A DNA stretch of 64,000 bases from Delphinapterus leucas (lineage: Eukaryota > Chordata > Mammalia > Artiodactyla > Monodontidae), in the NCBI RefSeq assembly GCF_002288925.2, contig NW_022098069.1:69458758-69522757 (forward strand). Direction: 5' to 3'. The notes under the pieces were generated by a model that saw only the letters and a list, made by a program, of their open reading frames with translations, was not told the DNA's origin and did not search any database. The translations under genes were made by a program, and so were the position numbers. Of this stretch, positions 46,482-59,397 are shown piece after piece; position 1 is the first letter of the stretch, and every line of letters starts with the position of its first letter.

Positions 46482-47310
46482 CATTTTGTTTTACTACTTG
46501 TTTCTTTCCCTATCTTAAAAATAAACACATTTGTACAATAGCTTTAAAACTAATGTAAAGTTAGTGTGGTAATGGGAAAATGTGAAATATCTCAGATTTA
46601 GGCAGTTACATACAAGCAAAAATTTTTTTATCCCTCTTATTTGTGAGATGATTAAAAGTAACTTAATTGTATTTATATCTTAATCCTTGATAACTGAAGA
46701 CTGAGGTACTGTATACTTAGAAATTCATAGCAGTTGGAATGAAAGAACCAGTTCTACAGTTAACTTACACATCAATGCCTAATGTTAACAAAAAATGAGG
46801 GAGATAATTAATTATAGATGAGATGATGTGGTATCTAGGATTTTGTTTTAAATAACTTACTGTGAAGGGGAGTGGGGAGAGTAAGAGATATAGATACACT
46901 ATTGGACCAAGAGAGGAGAGGAGAGGTATTGGGGAGAGGTATGGTATGATATTGGGTATGGCAGGTTCATTATTTATTATCTCTACTTTTGTTTATGTTT
47001 AAAAGTTTCTATTATAAAAAGTAACAAATAAAAGGATTAAATAAGGTAATGATTTTAAAGTGTTAATCCCATGTCTAGCACAAATCAATTTAGTATGTGT
47101 AACCACCTCACCTTCCATTATATCTAGGTGAATGGCATATCATCACTGAAGGAATGGTAAGTTTGATTGTGGAATGTAGAAATGGAAATAAATTTTATTG
47201 TGTGCTAATGACTGTGGTAGGTTTTAGGGGTGCAAAGGTGGATAAGACTTGGTCTTTATTCTTTTCATTTTCCTCTGTATCTATATCAGATGATGGATGT
47301 TAACTAAACT
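46482..47310. other. Unique sequence with weak MIR/L2 hints
   Basis: The part 47035-47095 resembles the 3' part of a MIR. A GAGAGGAGAGGAGAGG purine tract lies near 46910-46925. No gene was seen. Confidence 0.4.
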
Positions 47311-47789
47311 TTTTTTTTTAAATTGAACTATAGTTGACTTACAATATTATATTAGCTTCAGGTGTACAACATAGTGATTTGATATTTTTATACATTACAA
47401 AATGATCACCACAATGAGTCTGGTCATCATCTGTCACCATACAAAGTTATTACAATGTTACTGACTGTATTCCCTGTGCTGTACATTACATTCCCATGAC
47501 TTAATGATTTTATAACTGGAAGTTTGTACCTCTTAATCCCTTTCACCTATTTCACATAATCCCCCACCCTTCTTCCATCTGGAAACCAGCTGTTCTCTGT
47601 ATCTATGAGTATATTTCTGTTTTGTTTTGTTTGTTTGTTTTATTTTTTTAGATTCCACATATAAGTGAAATCATACAGTATTTGTCACTCTCTGTCTGAC
47701 TTGTTTTACTTAGCATAATACCCTCCAAGTCCATCCATGTTTTTGAAAATGGGAACATTTCATTCTTTCTTTATGGCTGAGTAATATTC

Positions 47790-47833
<44 letters not shown>

Positions 47834-50800
47834 ACATCTTCTTTATACATTCATCTACTGATGGGCATTTAGGTTGCTTCCATATCTTGGCAATTGTAAA
47901 TAATGCTATAATGAACAGTGGGATGCATATAGTGAATGAACTTTTGAATTAGTGTTTTTGTTTTCTTTGGATAAATACCAAGAAGTGGAATTGCTGGGTC
48001 ACATGGTAGTCAAAAACTTTTTGTTTTGAGAACCTCCATGCTGTTTTCCATAGTGGCTGCACCAATTTACATTCTCACCAACAGTGCACAAGTGTTCCCT
48101 TTTCTCCACGTCCTCTCCAACACTTATTATTTGTTGTCTTTTTGAAAATAGTCATCCTAACAGGTGTAATATATCTCATTGCAGATTGATTTGCATTTCT
48201 CTAATAATTAGTGATGTTGAACATCTTTTCATGCGTGTTTGGCCATCTGTATATTTTCTTTGGAAGAATGTCTATTCAGGTCCTTTGCCCATTTTTTAAT
48301 TGTTTTTTTTTTTTTTTTTTTGCTATTGAATTGTATGTTTATAATTGTATTATATTTTTTAAATATTAACTCCTAATTGGACATATTATTTGAAAATATC
48401 TTCTTCCATTCAGTAGCTTGCCTTTTTGTTTTGTTGATGATTTCCTTTGCTGTGCGAAAGCAACTTGGGGAATGATGTGCATGAGAAGGAAGGGCATGAT
48501 AAAAGGTGACACTAAGGAAACCACCTTTCCTTTCCTGCAATCTGGCTTGGTTTTGTATACTTCCAAGGAGGTTAAAGTCTATTTCAGGAAGGAAGCCGGC
48601 CTGCACCAAGGCAAGGCTGTGCTGACATGAACCCTGAAGGCACCCAGAGCTAAAACAACCTCCAGCATCTGGCTCCAGAGTCTTTACTTCATTTTGAGCT
48701 TATTTTTGTGTATTGTGTAAGAAAATAGTCTTGTGTTGTTCTTTTACATGTAGCTGTTCAGTTTTCCCAACACGATTTATTGAAGAGACCATCTTTTTCC
48801 CATTGTATATTCCTTCCTCCTTTGTCATAAATTAATTGACCATATGAGTGTGGGTTTATTTCTGGGCTTGCTATTCTTTTCCATTGATCTATGTGTCTGG
48901 TTTTGTGCTAATACTATACTGTTTTGATTACTATAGCTTTGTAATACAGTTTGAAATCAAGGCTTTGTTCTTTTTCAAGATTGCTTCGTGGTTTTTTGTG
49001 GTTCCATACAAATTTTAAGATTATTTGTTTTAGTTCTATGAAAAATGCCCTGTGTATTTTGATAGGGATTACATTGAATCTGTACATTGCTTTGGATAGT
49101 ATGGTCATTTTAACAATATTAATTCTGAACCATGAGCATAGTATATCTTTCCAGTATTTGTGTTGTCTTCAATTTCTTTCATCGATGTCTTATAGTTTTC
49201 AGAGTATAGGTTTTTCATCTCCTTGCTTAGATTTATTTCTAGGTATTTTATTCTTTTTGATGCAATTTTAAATGGGCTCATTTCCTTAATTTCTCTTTCT
49301 GTTCTTGATTAGTGTATAGAAATGCAACAGATTTCTGTATATTAATTTTGTATCTTGCAACTTTACTGTATTCATTTATTCTAATAGTTTTTTTTGGTGG
49401 TGTCTTTAGGGTTTTCTTTTATAGTATCATGTCATCTGCAAATAGTGAGTTTTACTTCTTCCCTTCCAATTCACATGACTTTTATTTATTTTCTTCTTGT
49501 CTGATTGCTGTGGCTAGGACTTCTAATATTATGTTGAATAAAAGTGGTGAGGGTGGGCATCCTTGTCTTTTTCCTGACCTTGGCAGAAAAGTTTTCAGTT
49601 ATTCACTGTTGAATGTGATGCTAGATGTGGGTTTGTCATATATGACATATATATTGAGGTATATTCCCTTTATACCCAGTTTGTTGACAGTTTTTATTAT
49701 AAATGTATGTTGAATTTTGTCAATTGCTTTTCTGCATCTATTGGCATAATCATGTGATTTTTATCCTTCTTTTTGTTAATGTGGTGTACCACATTGATTG
49801 ATTTGTGGTTATTGAAACATCCTTGCATCCCTGGAATACATTCCATAAATTCATGGTGTATGATCCTTTTAATGTATTTGGTTTGGTAATATTTTGTTGA
49901 GGATTTTTGCATCTATGTTCATCAGGGATATTGGCATGTAATTTTCTTTATTTGTAGTGTGTTTCCTGTTTTTGGCATCAGGGTAATGCTAGCCTCATAG
50001 AATGAGTTTGGAAGTGTTCCCTTCTCTTCAGTTGTTTGGAATACTTTGAGAAGGATAGGTATTAACTCTTCTTTAAATATTTGATATAATTCCCCGTGAA
50101 GCCATCTGGTTCTGTTGGGAGTTTTTTGACTACTAATTCAATTTCATTACTGGTAAGCAGTATGTTCGGATTTCTATTTTTTTGCTGATTCAGTCTTGGA
50201 AGATTGTGTGTTTCTAGGAACTTAACTATTTCTTCTAGGGTGTCCAATTTGTTGGCATATAATTGTTCTAAGTAGTCTCTTGTGATTGTTTGTATTTCTT
50301 TGATGTTGTTGGTTGTAACTTCTCTTTCCTTTCTAACTTTATTTATTTGAGCCCTCTATCTTTTTTAATTGATGGCTAAATTTGTCAATTTTGTTTATCT
50401 TTTTAAAGAACAAACTCTTAGTTTCATTGATCTTTTCTATTTCATTTATTTATGCTCTGATCTTTATTATTTCCTTCCCTTTACTAATTTTCAGTTTTGT
50501 TTTTCTTCTTTCTCTAATTCCTTTAGGTGTAAAGTGATGTTGTTTATTTGAAATTTTTCTTGTTTCCTGAAGTAAGCCTGTATCACTATAAAATTCCCTC
50601 TTAGAACTGCTTTGCTGCATCCCATAGGTTCTGGATCATTATGTTTCTTTCCCCAGGTTAGGGAGTTTTTCAGCTATTATTTCATCAAATATGTTTTCTG
50701 CCCGTTTTTCCCTTCTCCTTCTGGGACCCTTATAATGCAAATGTTCATACATTTGATGTTGTCTCAGAGGTCCCTTGAACTATCCTCATTTAAAAAAAAA

Positions 50801-51890
50801 TTATTTTTCTTTTTGCTCTTCTGATTGGGTGATTTCCACTATTTTGTCTTCCAGATCACTTGTGCATTCTTCTGTATCATCTAATTTGCTGTTGATTCCC
50901 TCAATTTGTGTATTTTTACTTCACTTATTGTATTCTTCAGCTCTGATTTTAAAAACTATTTTCTAACTCTTTGTTAAAGTTCTCACTGTGTACCTCCATT
51001 CTTCTCCCAAGTTCAGTGAGCATTCTTATGACTGTTGGCTTAAAATTTTTATCAGTTAAATCACTTATCTCTGTTTCGTTAGACTGTTTTTTGTTTTTTT
51101 TTTCTGGGGGTTTATCTTGTTCTTTGGTTTGGAACGAATTCCTCTGTCTTCTAATTTTGTTAGACTTTGTGTTTGTTTCTATGAAACAAAGGCAAAAGAG
51201 TTACCTCTCCTGGTCTTGTGTCAGAGGACCCTATGTAGACTGTGTGTGCTTGGTGGCTTTGGTGTAAGGGCTGGAGCTGGAGTGGGTATGGGCTGGGGCT
51301 TTTCCCAGGGTGCACCAGGGGCCACTGCCTTAGCAGGAGGGCTGGAGGTGGAGCCAGGTGTGGGTCTAAGGATGTGCTGGGACAGTCTTGGCAGGCCAGC
51401 TAGAGGGTGAGGCACTTTTCAGTCTGTTGCCTCTGTACTGGGACTTAGGGCAAGTGAGTTTGTGTACGAGCCCTTTAAAAGCAGTGAATTGCTTTCCTAC
51501 AGACTTCTGGCTCTTCTGGTTGTAAGCCCTACTGGTTTTTAATGCCAATTATGGAGGCTTATCTTCCCAGTGCTGGTCCTGAGGGCTGGGGTACCCACTG
51601 TGCGGCCATACCCCTCACTCTTTAGGGATGACCTCCAAGTTTGTGATATCCCCTCCCACTTGTAGGTTGCTACAGTGGGGGTGACTAGACTGTGTCTCTG
51701 CCTCTCCTACCTGTCGTTGATGGTGTTTTGGTTTTTTTTAACATCCTTAATTTTGTAAGAGCTGTTCGGCTAGTCTTCAGGTCATCCTCAGAGAGAGTTA
51801 TTCTCTATGTAGCTGTGGTTTTGGTGTATCCGTGGGAGGAGGTGAGCGCAGGATCTTCCTACTCCACGGTCTTGATCCTGCCCTCTCACT
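47310..51890 (-). mobile_element. Long antisense L1, internally deleted
   Basis: On the minus strand this runs from a 5' UTR-like GC-richer part (51000-51890) through a remnant of ORF1 (about 50645-50960) to ORF2 (50630 back to about 47900) and the 3' UTR (47310-47700). ORF2 survives as broken pieces (for example minus frames at 48914-49108, 49697-49912 and 50062-50247). At about 50640 the ORF2 middle joins directly to ORF1, so the endonuclease part is missing. About 220 bp of non-L1 sequence replaces L1 at 48464-48685. Confidence 0.8.
47792..47830. repeat. (GT)n microsatellite
   Basis: About 19 GT units inside the antisense L1. Confidence 0.95.
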
Positions 51891-52970
51891 TGGTCCCTAT
51901 TCTTAAGGAGCTCTGAGTTAGTGGGAGAGAAAACGGAACTTTTGGAGAACGTGGCAGCCTCAGAGTAAGGAGGCTTACTCTAGTATTCTGGAAGTGGGTG
52001 GGGGTGTAGAAAGGATGATGTGTGTCTGTCAAAGCAAGCTTTGCCCATTTTAGAGTTTTCCCTTGTACTGGCCTCATGTTCAGAAAAGAAGGTGGGGGGA
52101 ATCTCTTTCCCTTTTAAAATTTGTTTTTTCTTGAGTGGTGTAGCATTAATTCTGAAAGTCAAAAATTCCTGTTATTATTCTTAGTTTTCTTGGACAGCTA
52201 AATTATGAACTAAATAGGAATTTGGTAGCTAACCCCCAACTCTCCCATGTCACTGAAGAAACTCTTATCTCTGTATGAATTCCCCATGAAAACTGAAGAG
52301 CTATCCAGTAGCAGCTGAAAACAGGCAAACACCATAGCAGGTATCATGTTTGGGCAGCACACCACATGCATGGAGATGCACAAAGACTCACTTAATATGC
52401 CAGAGTAAGAAATGGACCACACTTCCACAATGCGGAGTGCTGTTCAGGTGTGTGGCAAACATGCATGTGAATATTGACATATGTCTGTATAGGAGAAACA
52501 GCAGAAACTGGGTGGGTCAGTGGGTATTGACTCAGACTCACAAACTGTTGGTCTTAGGTCCCCTTAAGGTATGTAAGAAACTCCAGTAGTTTGGTTCTGG
52601 TCCTGTGTTTAATTCAGTTTCTTCGGACTTCCATTCACCTTTTATCATCAGCTCATGCCCCCGCTGCGGGGGTTAGAGGAGCATGGGCTTATAAATCATG
52701 ATGCAAATAGCATTTTCACCACATCTTTGTGGTTAAGTATTTTTCTTTTATTTAAACTGTCCTTTTCCAAAGATAGGGATGACAAGGAACAATTTCTAAA
52801 TTGTATCATTCAATTTTCAATACCATTTGGGATTCTTGATGGAAAATCTGTCATGTGGGATCTATGTCCAATGAACTTGGCAGGAAGATTGACACGAATC
52901 AGCAACTGTTCCCAGGAGACTCGCTACAGTTAACTTCAGATGGTTTCCATTGTGTGGGGTGTGCCACTAA
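51891..52970. other. Unique sequence
   Basis: No exon, RNA or repeat was recognised. Frames of 60-92 aa are chance. Confidence 0.45.
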
Positions 52971-52974
52971 AAGT

Positions 52975-53085
52975 CCTCGTAAAATGAGGATAGCAATGTC
53001 TGTCTTATTGGTGGCTTAAAGGACATAATATATGTAGAACACTTAGCACAATGCCTCGAACAAAAAACATTTGTGACTAATAAAT
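52975..53085 (+). mobile_element. MIR 3' part, sense
   Basis: AAAATGAGGATAGCAATG, then ACACTTAGCACAATGCCT, is the recognisable MIR tail order. Confidence 0.6.
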
Positions 53086-53635
53086 TTGGAACCTAATAAT
53101 GTATCTTCACTGTTGGTAAGGATAGGCTGGATTTCTGAATAACTATCAGATAAATAGCTGATAAAACTCGCTAAAAAGCTAGACAAAAGATGTACAGCTG
53201 GACAGTCATGCTGTTGTTTCGCTGGCGTTCTCTTTGGTCCAGTCATGACCTGAATGGGCTCAGTCTTGCCTGTAGGTCTCCCAAATGTGCACCAGCAGCT
53301 GGGTTTCTGTTCCTTTTTATTCTTCCCTTTCAGGGCTATTGTTGAGTGATGCTGTAATCTAACAGGAGTACTTGATGATCCCAGTTGTTGATGAATATCC
53401 TGTGTGTGTGTTTAGTGTTCATATATGCATATTGGTACATGAACTTAATCTTTGTTAGGTCTGTATCCCCTCATCCAGAGCAATGTGCTGACTCCAAAAA
53501 AAAAAAAAAGTCCAGTGATACCTGAAATGTGCTCCAATAGAGTGTATTTATATGTGCAGTAAGCCCAGGTTCCTGAATGACATGCTCATGAATGTTAGAC
53601 AATGTTTACAGCCTGAATTGCAAAAGTTTTATAGA
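53086..53635. other. Unique sequence
   Basis: A short (TG)n is near 53400 and an A13 run near 53498-53510. No gene was seen. Confidence 0.4.
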
Positions 53636-53637
53636 TG

Positions 53638-53940
53638 GACTTTTCTCACATGCCTTAGATTCTAAGGGGGTCACAGACTTTTTCTGTAAAGCACCAAATA
53701 ATAAATACTTTGGACTTTGCGGGCTACATACAGTTTCTGCCACATATTCTTCCTCCCTCCCTCCTTTCCTCTCTTTCTTTCTTTCCTCCCTCCCCCCCTC
53801 CCTCCCTTCCTTCCTTTATAAAGAACAATACTTAAAAAATGTAAAATTCATTCACTGGGGGATAAGGGAGTAGGGAGGTGTCAAGTGAGAGGTCGTGTAT
53901 AAGATTGAGGCCAGAGGCCCCCAGGCTGTAATTTGCCTAC
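53638..53940 (+). mobile_element. hAT-Charlie-like element with pyrimidine tract
   Basis: CAGACTTTTTCTGTAAAGCA at the left, CTTTGGACTTTGCGGGCTAC, and GGCTGTAATTTGCCTAC at the right resemble a mammalian hAT-Charlie element. A CCTT/CCTC tract (53749-53818) occupies its middle. Confidence 0.6.
53749..53818. repeat. (CCTT)n/(CCTC)n polypyrimidine tract
   Basis: A 70-bp pure pyrimidine run, apart from its edges. It creates a spurious P/S/L frame. Confidence 0.9.
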
Positions 53941-53944
53941 ATCC

Positions 53945-55145
53945 CTGTATGACATCACAGTAGGACATACTGAAAAAATGTGATCTTGCTAGGCAGGCTT
54001 TGGGGAATCAGCCTGATTGATGTCCTATTCGTGAGTCATTCTTTTGGTGACAAGGGAGTTGAATGGGTCAAGTCATCTCCACCCCTCCTTTGTAGCCACA
54101 TCGTTATGAAGTAAACTTGAGGTGATTGTAATTTTCTCTACAGTACATCATTAGTGAGTGTCATGAGTCCTGTGGTAACAATATGTGAAGTCACTTGATG
54201 TGAAAGGCAAAATCATAAATGTTAACTATAGCCATTGTTCTGATGAAAGGAGGATTACGGAGGCACAGAAGCCTCTAAATCTACCTATTAAACCACACTC
54301 CAGCTCTTAAGTGCTTGAATGAAGGGGTTAAATTTTATTAGGTAAAAAGTCCATGGGATTCTTCTGTGGTCTGAAGTCTCATAAAAGGCTGACTTTTCAG
54401 ATGATCGTATTTTAGAAATGCCTTCCAAAGCTTTCAGAGTCATTTTCATAAGAAAAAATTCAATAAAGAAACATTTTAAGCTATTAGTGCTTTTCATCAG
54501 GAATGCCGTAATAGAGTCAAGCTATTGGAGCAAAGCCCCAGACTTCAGTGTTAAAAGGAACCCCATCTATAGGGTGAAATTTTTAAGGAGGTATAAAACA
54601 CACTTAAGGCCTTTTGAAATAGTTATGAAAGAGGAGAAAAAAACTTGAATAAACATTTTTCATATTTTATATGTGTTACTATGGAGAAAAATAGAAAGTT
54701 ACTGAGTGATTTCATTTAGATCAAAATGTTTCTTTTGTGCATTGCTGTACTAGCCCCAAAGCCATAAACTATGCTGGTGGACGGTGCTAATTATTTACCG
54801 TCCTTATAAATGTCATCTTTTAAAGTCCCAGTGCTTGAAAAAGAAAAGGGATGATGTGTCACCATGTTAAAGGAAACTTATTTAGAAATAAAGGGACATG
54901 GTAAAACTCAGAGTGAATCGGTGGGTGATTATGTTTTAATTTGTACACAGACCTGTAAAAGGATGGAACCAAAGGCTTAGTTTCTAGTATAATTTTTCTT
55001 ATTCTAAAAGTAAAAATTATAAAATAAGGAAAGTGATTTAAAAAAATCATATGCCCCAATACTCAGAAAAAAAGCCACCATTAAAATGTTATCTTTATTT
55101 ATCCATCTGTTTTGAACATAATTTGTTGATACTGTGAATAATATT
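53945..55145. other. Unique sequence
   Basis: No repeat was recognised over about 1.2 kb, the cleanest non-repeat stretch on this side of the window. The part 54250-54640 has no transposon signature and could be conserved non-coding DNA, which is inference only. Confidence 0.4.
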
Positions 55146-55149
55146 TTTT

Positions 55150-55290
55150 AATTGACATGTCATTGTTTACAATGTTTTAGGTGTACAGCAAAGTGATTCA
55201 GTTATATATACATATATATACTTTTACATTATAGGTTATTAAAAGATATTGAATATATCTGTGTGATACAGTAGGTCCTTGTTGTTCATC
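55150..55290 (-). mobile_element. L1 3'-end fragment, antisense
   Basis: TTTAATTGACATGTCATTG, then GTGTACAGCAAAGTGATTCA, is the antisense L1 3' UTR. A part follows with GATACAGTAGGTCCTTGTTG. Confidence 0.75.
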
Positions 55291-55449
55291 TATTTTATGA
55301 ATATTGTCTTATAACTAGCTTTTTTTCACTTAATATACCAGATCATCTTTGCATGCCATCTATTCATTTAATTTTTACTGAGTTACACTTTGGTAAGATA
55401 ATTTTAATGGCCACACAATTTTGAGTCTGTGGTTTGCTTAACCAATCCT

Positions 55450-55950
55450 GTTGGACATATAGGTGTATTGGTCAGAATGCATTCAGTTGCAGTTTTGGAA
55501 ACTGATATCAAAAGTTTACCCAAAAAGGGGAATTTGGTGTCTCTTGATATAGGGAGGGAAGAGGTAGGGTTGGCCTCAGAGTCATCTGGATCCAGAACTG
55601 GAAGTATCAGGACTGTCTTTCCATTTCTCTGCCTTAAGTCTTGGCTTCTTTGGTACAGTCATTCTCTGTCACTTCAGATGGCTCCTTGAATGGAGCTGAC
55701 CACAGGCAGCTCCAGAATTACAGGACAGTCCCTGGGGAAGGGTTAACAATGCCAGAGGAGAGGAAGCTCTTTCTCTCACCTTCAGGTTGGGGAATCTCTG
55801 GAACAGAAAGGCTCAGAAAGGCTCACCTTTGGGCAGTTGCTCACTCTTGGACCAATCGCTAGTGCCAGCAGGCATTACTCCAATTGCCTTGGCCTTGGTC
55901 ATGGACCTCCCTCTGGTCAAGGGGACAGGTGGGATTTATAGACCCATTCA
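55450..55950. repeat. Old interspersed repeat of unassigned family (copy B)
   Basis: The order AAAAAGGGGAATTTGGTGTC, CATCTGGATCCAGAACTGG, CAGGCAGCTCCAGAATTAC, then GGACCAATCGC loosely parallels the repeat at 20.3 kb. The family is not named. Confidence 0.45.
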
Positions 55951-55959
55951 AATGGGGGG

Positions 55960-57420
55960 GAGGCACAGTTTTTCCTTGTAGGGAGTTGGGGGAGGCTCGT
56001 CCCAGAAAACTGGAAAATATGGTGCTCTCTAGGTAAATATAAGCCTTGTCCATTATGTAGGCTGTTACCAGTTTATGCCATTAAATATCTGTGTGTATAG
56101 CTAAACATTGAGCTAAAGTTTAAAAATACAGATTTCTCCAGATCTCTGTTGCATTTTTCTAAACAACTTCAGAGGATTAGAACAAATTATCAGAGTGATA
56201 GTACAGTATAAAAACAGAAGAATTTTAGTTCCCACACTATTCTATTTCGGACCTTAAAAACTGAGTGTTCTAGCTTCTAAGTACTTGGCTGTATGTGCTT
56301 TTCCTTTTATTTAATAAATTGGTTTCAACTTCACCAACTCCTGTTTCCTGAACTAAGAACTTCCTGCATTAGGAAGTTCATTATCTGAATTACAACTTGC
56401 TATAATCGGTCCACAGAGAAGCAAGCAACACTTTAAGTTGTCCTGGAGTCTGAGCGAGACTCCTTTCATCTGTTCTCTCAAGAGAATCAGGTTGTGTGTC
56501 GATGAAACGTACTGTGCATTACTGCTCTCATTTTAACCACATTATTCAGCGAAATGTCTTTCCAGATAGTGCAAAAGCCTATGAGGAAATTGGTTGAGAC
56601 CCAGAAGACTAGAAAAGCTATATCTTAGGAGAAAAGCTTCATGTGATGAAGCATGCCTTCTCGATCCCTTCTCACCTTCTCTTACCTCCAAAAAGCAATG
56701 GCAACCACAGACTGCCTTCTACCCCTTGCCACCAAACCTTCAAGCAGCAGCCATTCCAAAGTAGTTGTCTTGTTTATTTTATTTCGCTGAGTCTTATTTG
56801 AACTTTTATGTATCTTTAACATATTACTTCATTGTTCATTTAGCTTACAGTGCATGTTCGTGGCAGCACAGAAGGAAAAACATAACTCATATCTGATTCT
56901 GTATAATATCAGGGAGTACTGCATACAAATATATCCACTGATGAGTTCATTAAGTGTTAAATAATTAGATAATTGGTGTTTTTACATGTTTGGTAGCGTG
57001 CAGGAACCCTTGGTGCATTGTTATGTAGATGTCTAAGAGTGTTTCAGTGATGTTTGGGAAAATTAGTTGGGCTTTTCAGACACACTGGGAACATATTATT
57101 TTTCATATTAAAAATAATGGATGTATATAGTTCCTATCATCCAAAAACTAGCTAACCCATTTTGGGGAAAGCATTAAACTTACTAGGCAACATATTTTTC
57201 AGGATTGGATAATGAGGCATTCCTGTCTAAACTAATTAAAATTGGATATTATTTTGATTAAACCACAGCAAATGCCTCATAGCTGAAGTATAGTGCATTA
57301 TGTGTGATGCCCCATACCCCATCATTCTTTCTCCTAGAATATCTAATCCAAAGGAATTTAATGATTTCAGTTTTGCATAAATTCTTTGAGGGGAAGGCCA
57401 ACGTGCTATTCATCTTTGCA
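55960..57420. other. Unique sequence
   Basis: No gene was recognised. A 9-bp perfect inverted repeat (GAACTTCCT / AGGAAGTTC, 56357-56379) was noted. Confidence 0.45.
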
Positions 57421-57422
57421 TA

Positions 57423-57999
57423 TGAAGGGGGTCAGAAAATGCCACTCCCAAGTATGCCATTTTGGCATAAGGACCATTTTGAGCTTAAGGCGATTAAGAA
57501 ACAGAGAACACGAGATCTCTCTGCCCTCCCCCTTTCTGTCTAAAAGCAGGGCATAAATTCCCCCTTTGTAAAGACAATTTCCATTTGTAAAGAAAGTTTC
57601 CATTTGTAAAGTTATTCTCCTCTTTTGTAAATCTCTGGAGATAACTCTTATCACCTCAGATAACTTGAGTCTGCATAACAAACCTTCCTAAACAACCCTT
57701 ATTTATCATACATTTCCTAGTCTTCTAAAACATACCCCCAGGCCAGAAGCCCAGACCGGCCACCCTCTCCTTTTCTCCCTCTAGTCCCTTCATCCCACTT
57801 TATCACCCTTTGTTAAAATGGTATGTAAGACACTGGGTGTAACTGTTTCTTTGGGGTTTTCTCTTCTTTCCTGTGAAGTCCCCACGTGCACATGAAATAA
57901 TACCTTTTTTCTCCTACTAATCTGTCTTTTGTCAGTTTAATTTTCAGACTCTAGTCATTGCATCTGAGAGAGTACAGGAAAGGATTTTTTCCTCACCTA
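57423..57999 (+). mobile_element. ERV1-type solo LTR, sense (LTR A)
   Basis: It starts TGAAGGGGGTCAGAAAATGC and runs to about 57999. A GAAATAATACC polyadenylation-like site is at about 57894, then CTCCTACTAATCTGTC and GTCAGTTTAATTTTCAGAC. A related LTR is at 61.9 kb. No internal retroviral genes adjoin. The right boundary is approximate. Confidence 0.65.
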
Positions 58000-58039
58000 C
58001 ACACAGCTTGCAGTGTGCTACATGCAGCATATGCCCAAT

Positions 58040-58475
58040 ATATTATTTTTATTTTTAAAGATAAAGAAGGTTTATTCAGGGAGATACACACTCCTTAGAC
58101 AGAGTATGGGCCATCTCAGAAGGCGAGAGGCCCCAGGGTACAGGGTTGTTAGTTTTCATAGGGGTGGGAAATTTCATAGGCTAATGAGTGGGAGGAGTAT
58201 TCCAACTATTTTGGGGAAGGGGTGGGATTTCCAGGAGTTGGGCCACTGCCCACTTTTTGGCCTTTTATGGTCGGCCTTGGAACTGTCATGGCACCCGTGG
58301 GTGTGTCATTTAGCTGATGTATTACAGTGAGGCTCAAGGTCTACTGGAAGTCAACTAGTCTGCCATCTTGGACCTAGTTGATTCTAATCAGTTTGTGTCG
58401 TGTCCTCAACGGCTATGTCATTCTTTTAAAGGTTGTGCCCTGCCCCCTTCCTGTCTCATTCCCCCCTCAGAGATT
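58040..58475 (-). mobile_element. LTR-like block, antisense
   Basis: On minus, the AATAAA complement is at 58071-58076 (plus TTTATT). The part around 58330-58375 (CTGCCATCTTGGACCTAGTT) is typical of an LTR in reverse. The class is uncertain, and the following 58480-58790 may be its continuation. Confidence 0.5.
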
Positions 58476-58479
58476 TTTC

Positions 58480-59395
58480 TTCCATAACCTTATGGGAAGC
58501 AGAGGGGCGACGGTCTGTCTTCTGTAGCTGCTTCAGGGCTGAGTAGGGACGTCAACCCTGCCTGTCAGGGAGTAAAAATCTCTGGATGCTGACCTAGGGG
58601 CCCCAGGGGCAGGACAGCTTCTTGTTTCGAGTCAGAGGGTGGTAAGGGTTGGAATCCTTGAATCCTCGAGTAGCCATCATCTTGATGTGGAGCTGTTGTA
58701 ACTGCTTCTGTAGCCTTCCTAGGAATCTTCTTGAAGATGAAGCACTTTAATAACAGCATCAGCTACAATAACTGTCTATAAATGACAAAATATATTATTT
58801 TTAAAGAGAGAAAAAGTGTTTCATTTAGTCAGTGTTGATACCAGTTATGTCTGCAAGACATTAAGTGGAAATCTGAAACCTCTTATGTTGATTTTAGCAA
58901 GCGACCTGCAAGTGAATTAGGTTGTGAAATTTTGTTCCTATATCTGGGATACCACCTGAAACTACCAGTACCCACTGGCAATTCAGGAAAGCAGGATCAT
59001 GGCTTTGCTTAAAAATCATGAGGAGTTAGAGAGTCACCCATCCTTGATTAGTAATGAAATGTGATTGGTTTTAGTCATGTTTATGCTAATACTGTCCTCA
59101 GTTTTAGAAATGTTTATGCTAATATTGGTAATCTCCTTAAAAGAAGTGGTTCCCAAAAGTCAGGAAAAAAACGTGAGACTAAAACGTTAGATAAGGGGTT
59201 AGAGGCAGGTGATGGTGGGAAAATAACTGGAGAGCAGAGCTGGGGGCAGGGGGTAGGGGATGGGACTTGGAGCTTGAAAGAACCTGGGCTCAGGGACAGC
59301 GTGCGGAAGCCATGCAGCAGGGGCAGCATTGGTAATAGACCTGAGTTCTGTTCCTGAAAAATGGAAAAATGACTGTAACCCAGGAAAGCTGCAGA
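58480..59395. other. Unassigned sequence
   Basis: No exon was recognised. TTTATGCTAATA occurs twice 32 bp apart near 59080-59123. Confidence 0.4.
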
Positions 59396-59397
59396 GG

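Noticed and set aside
56357..56379. 9-bp inverted repeat as an operator-like or STAT site
   Set aside because: Short perfect inverted repeats of this size occur by chance in 64 kb, and there is no gene beside it.
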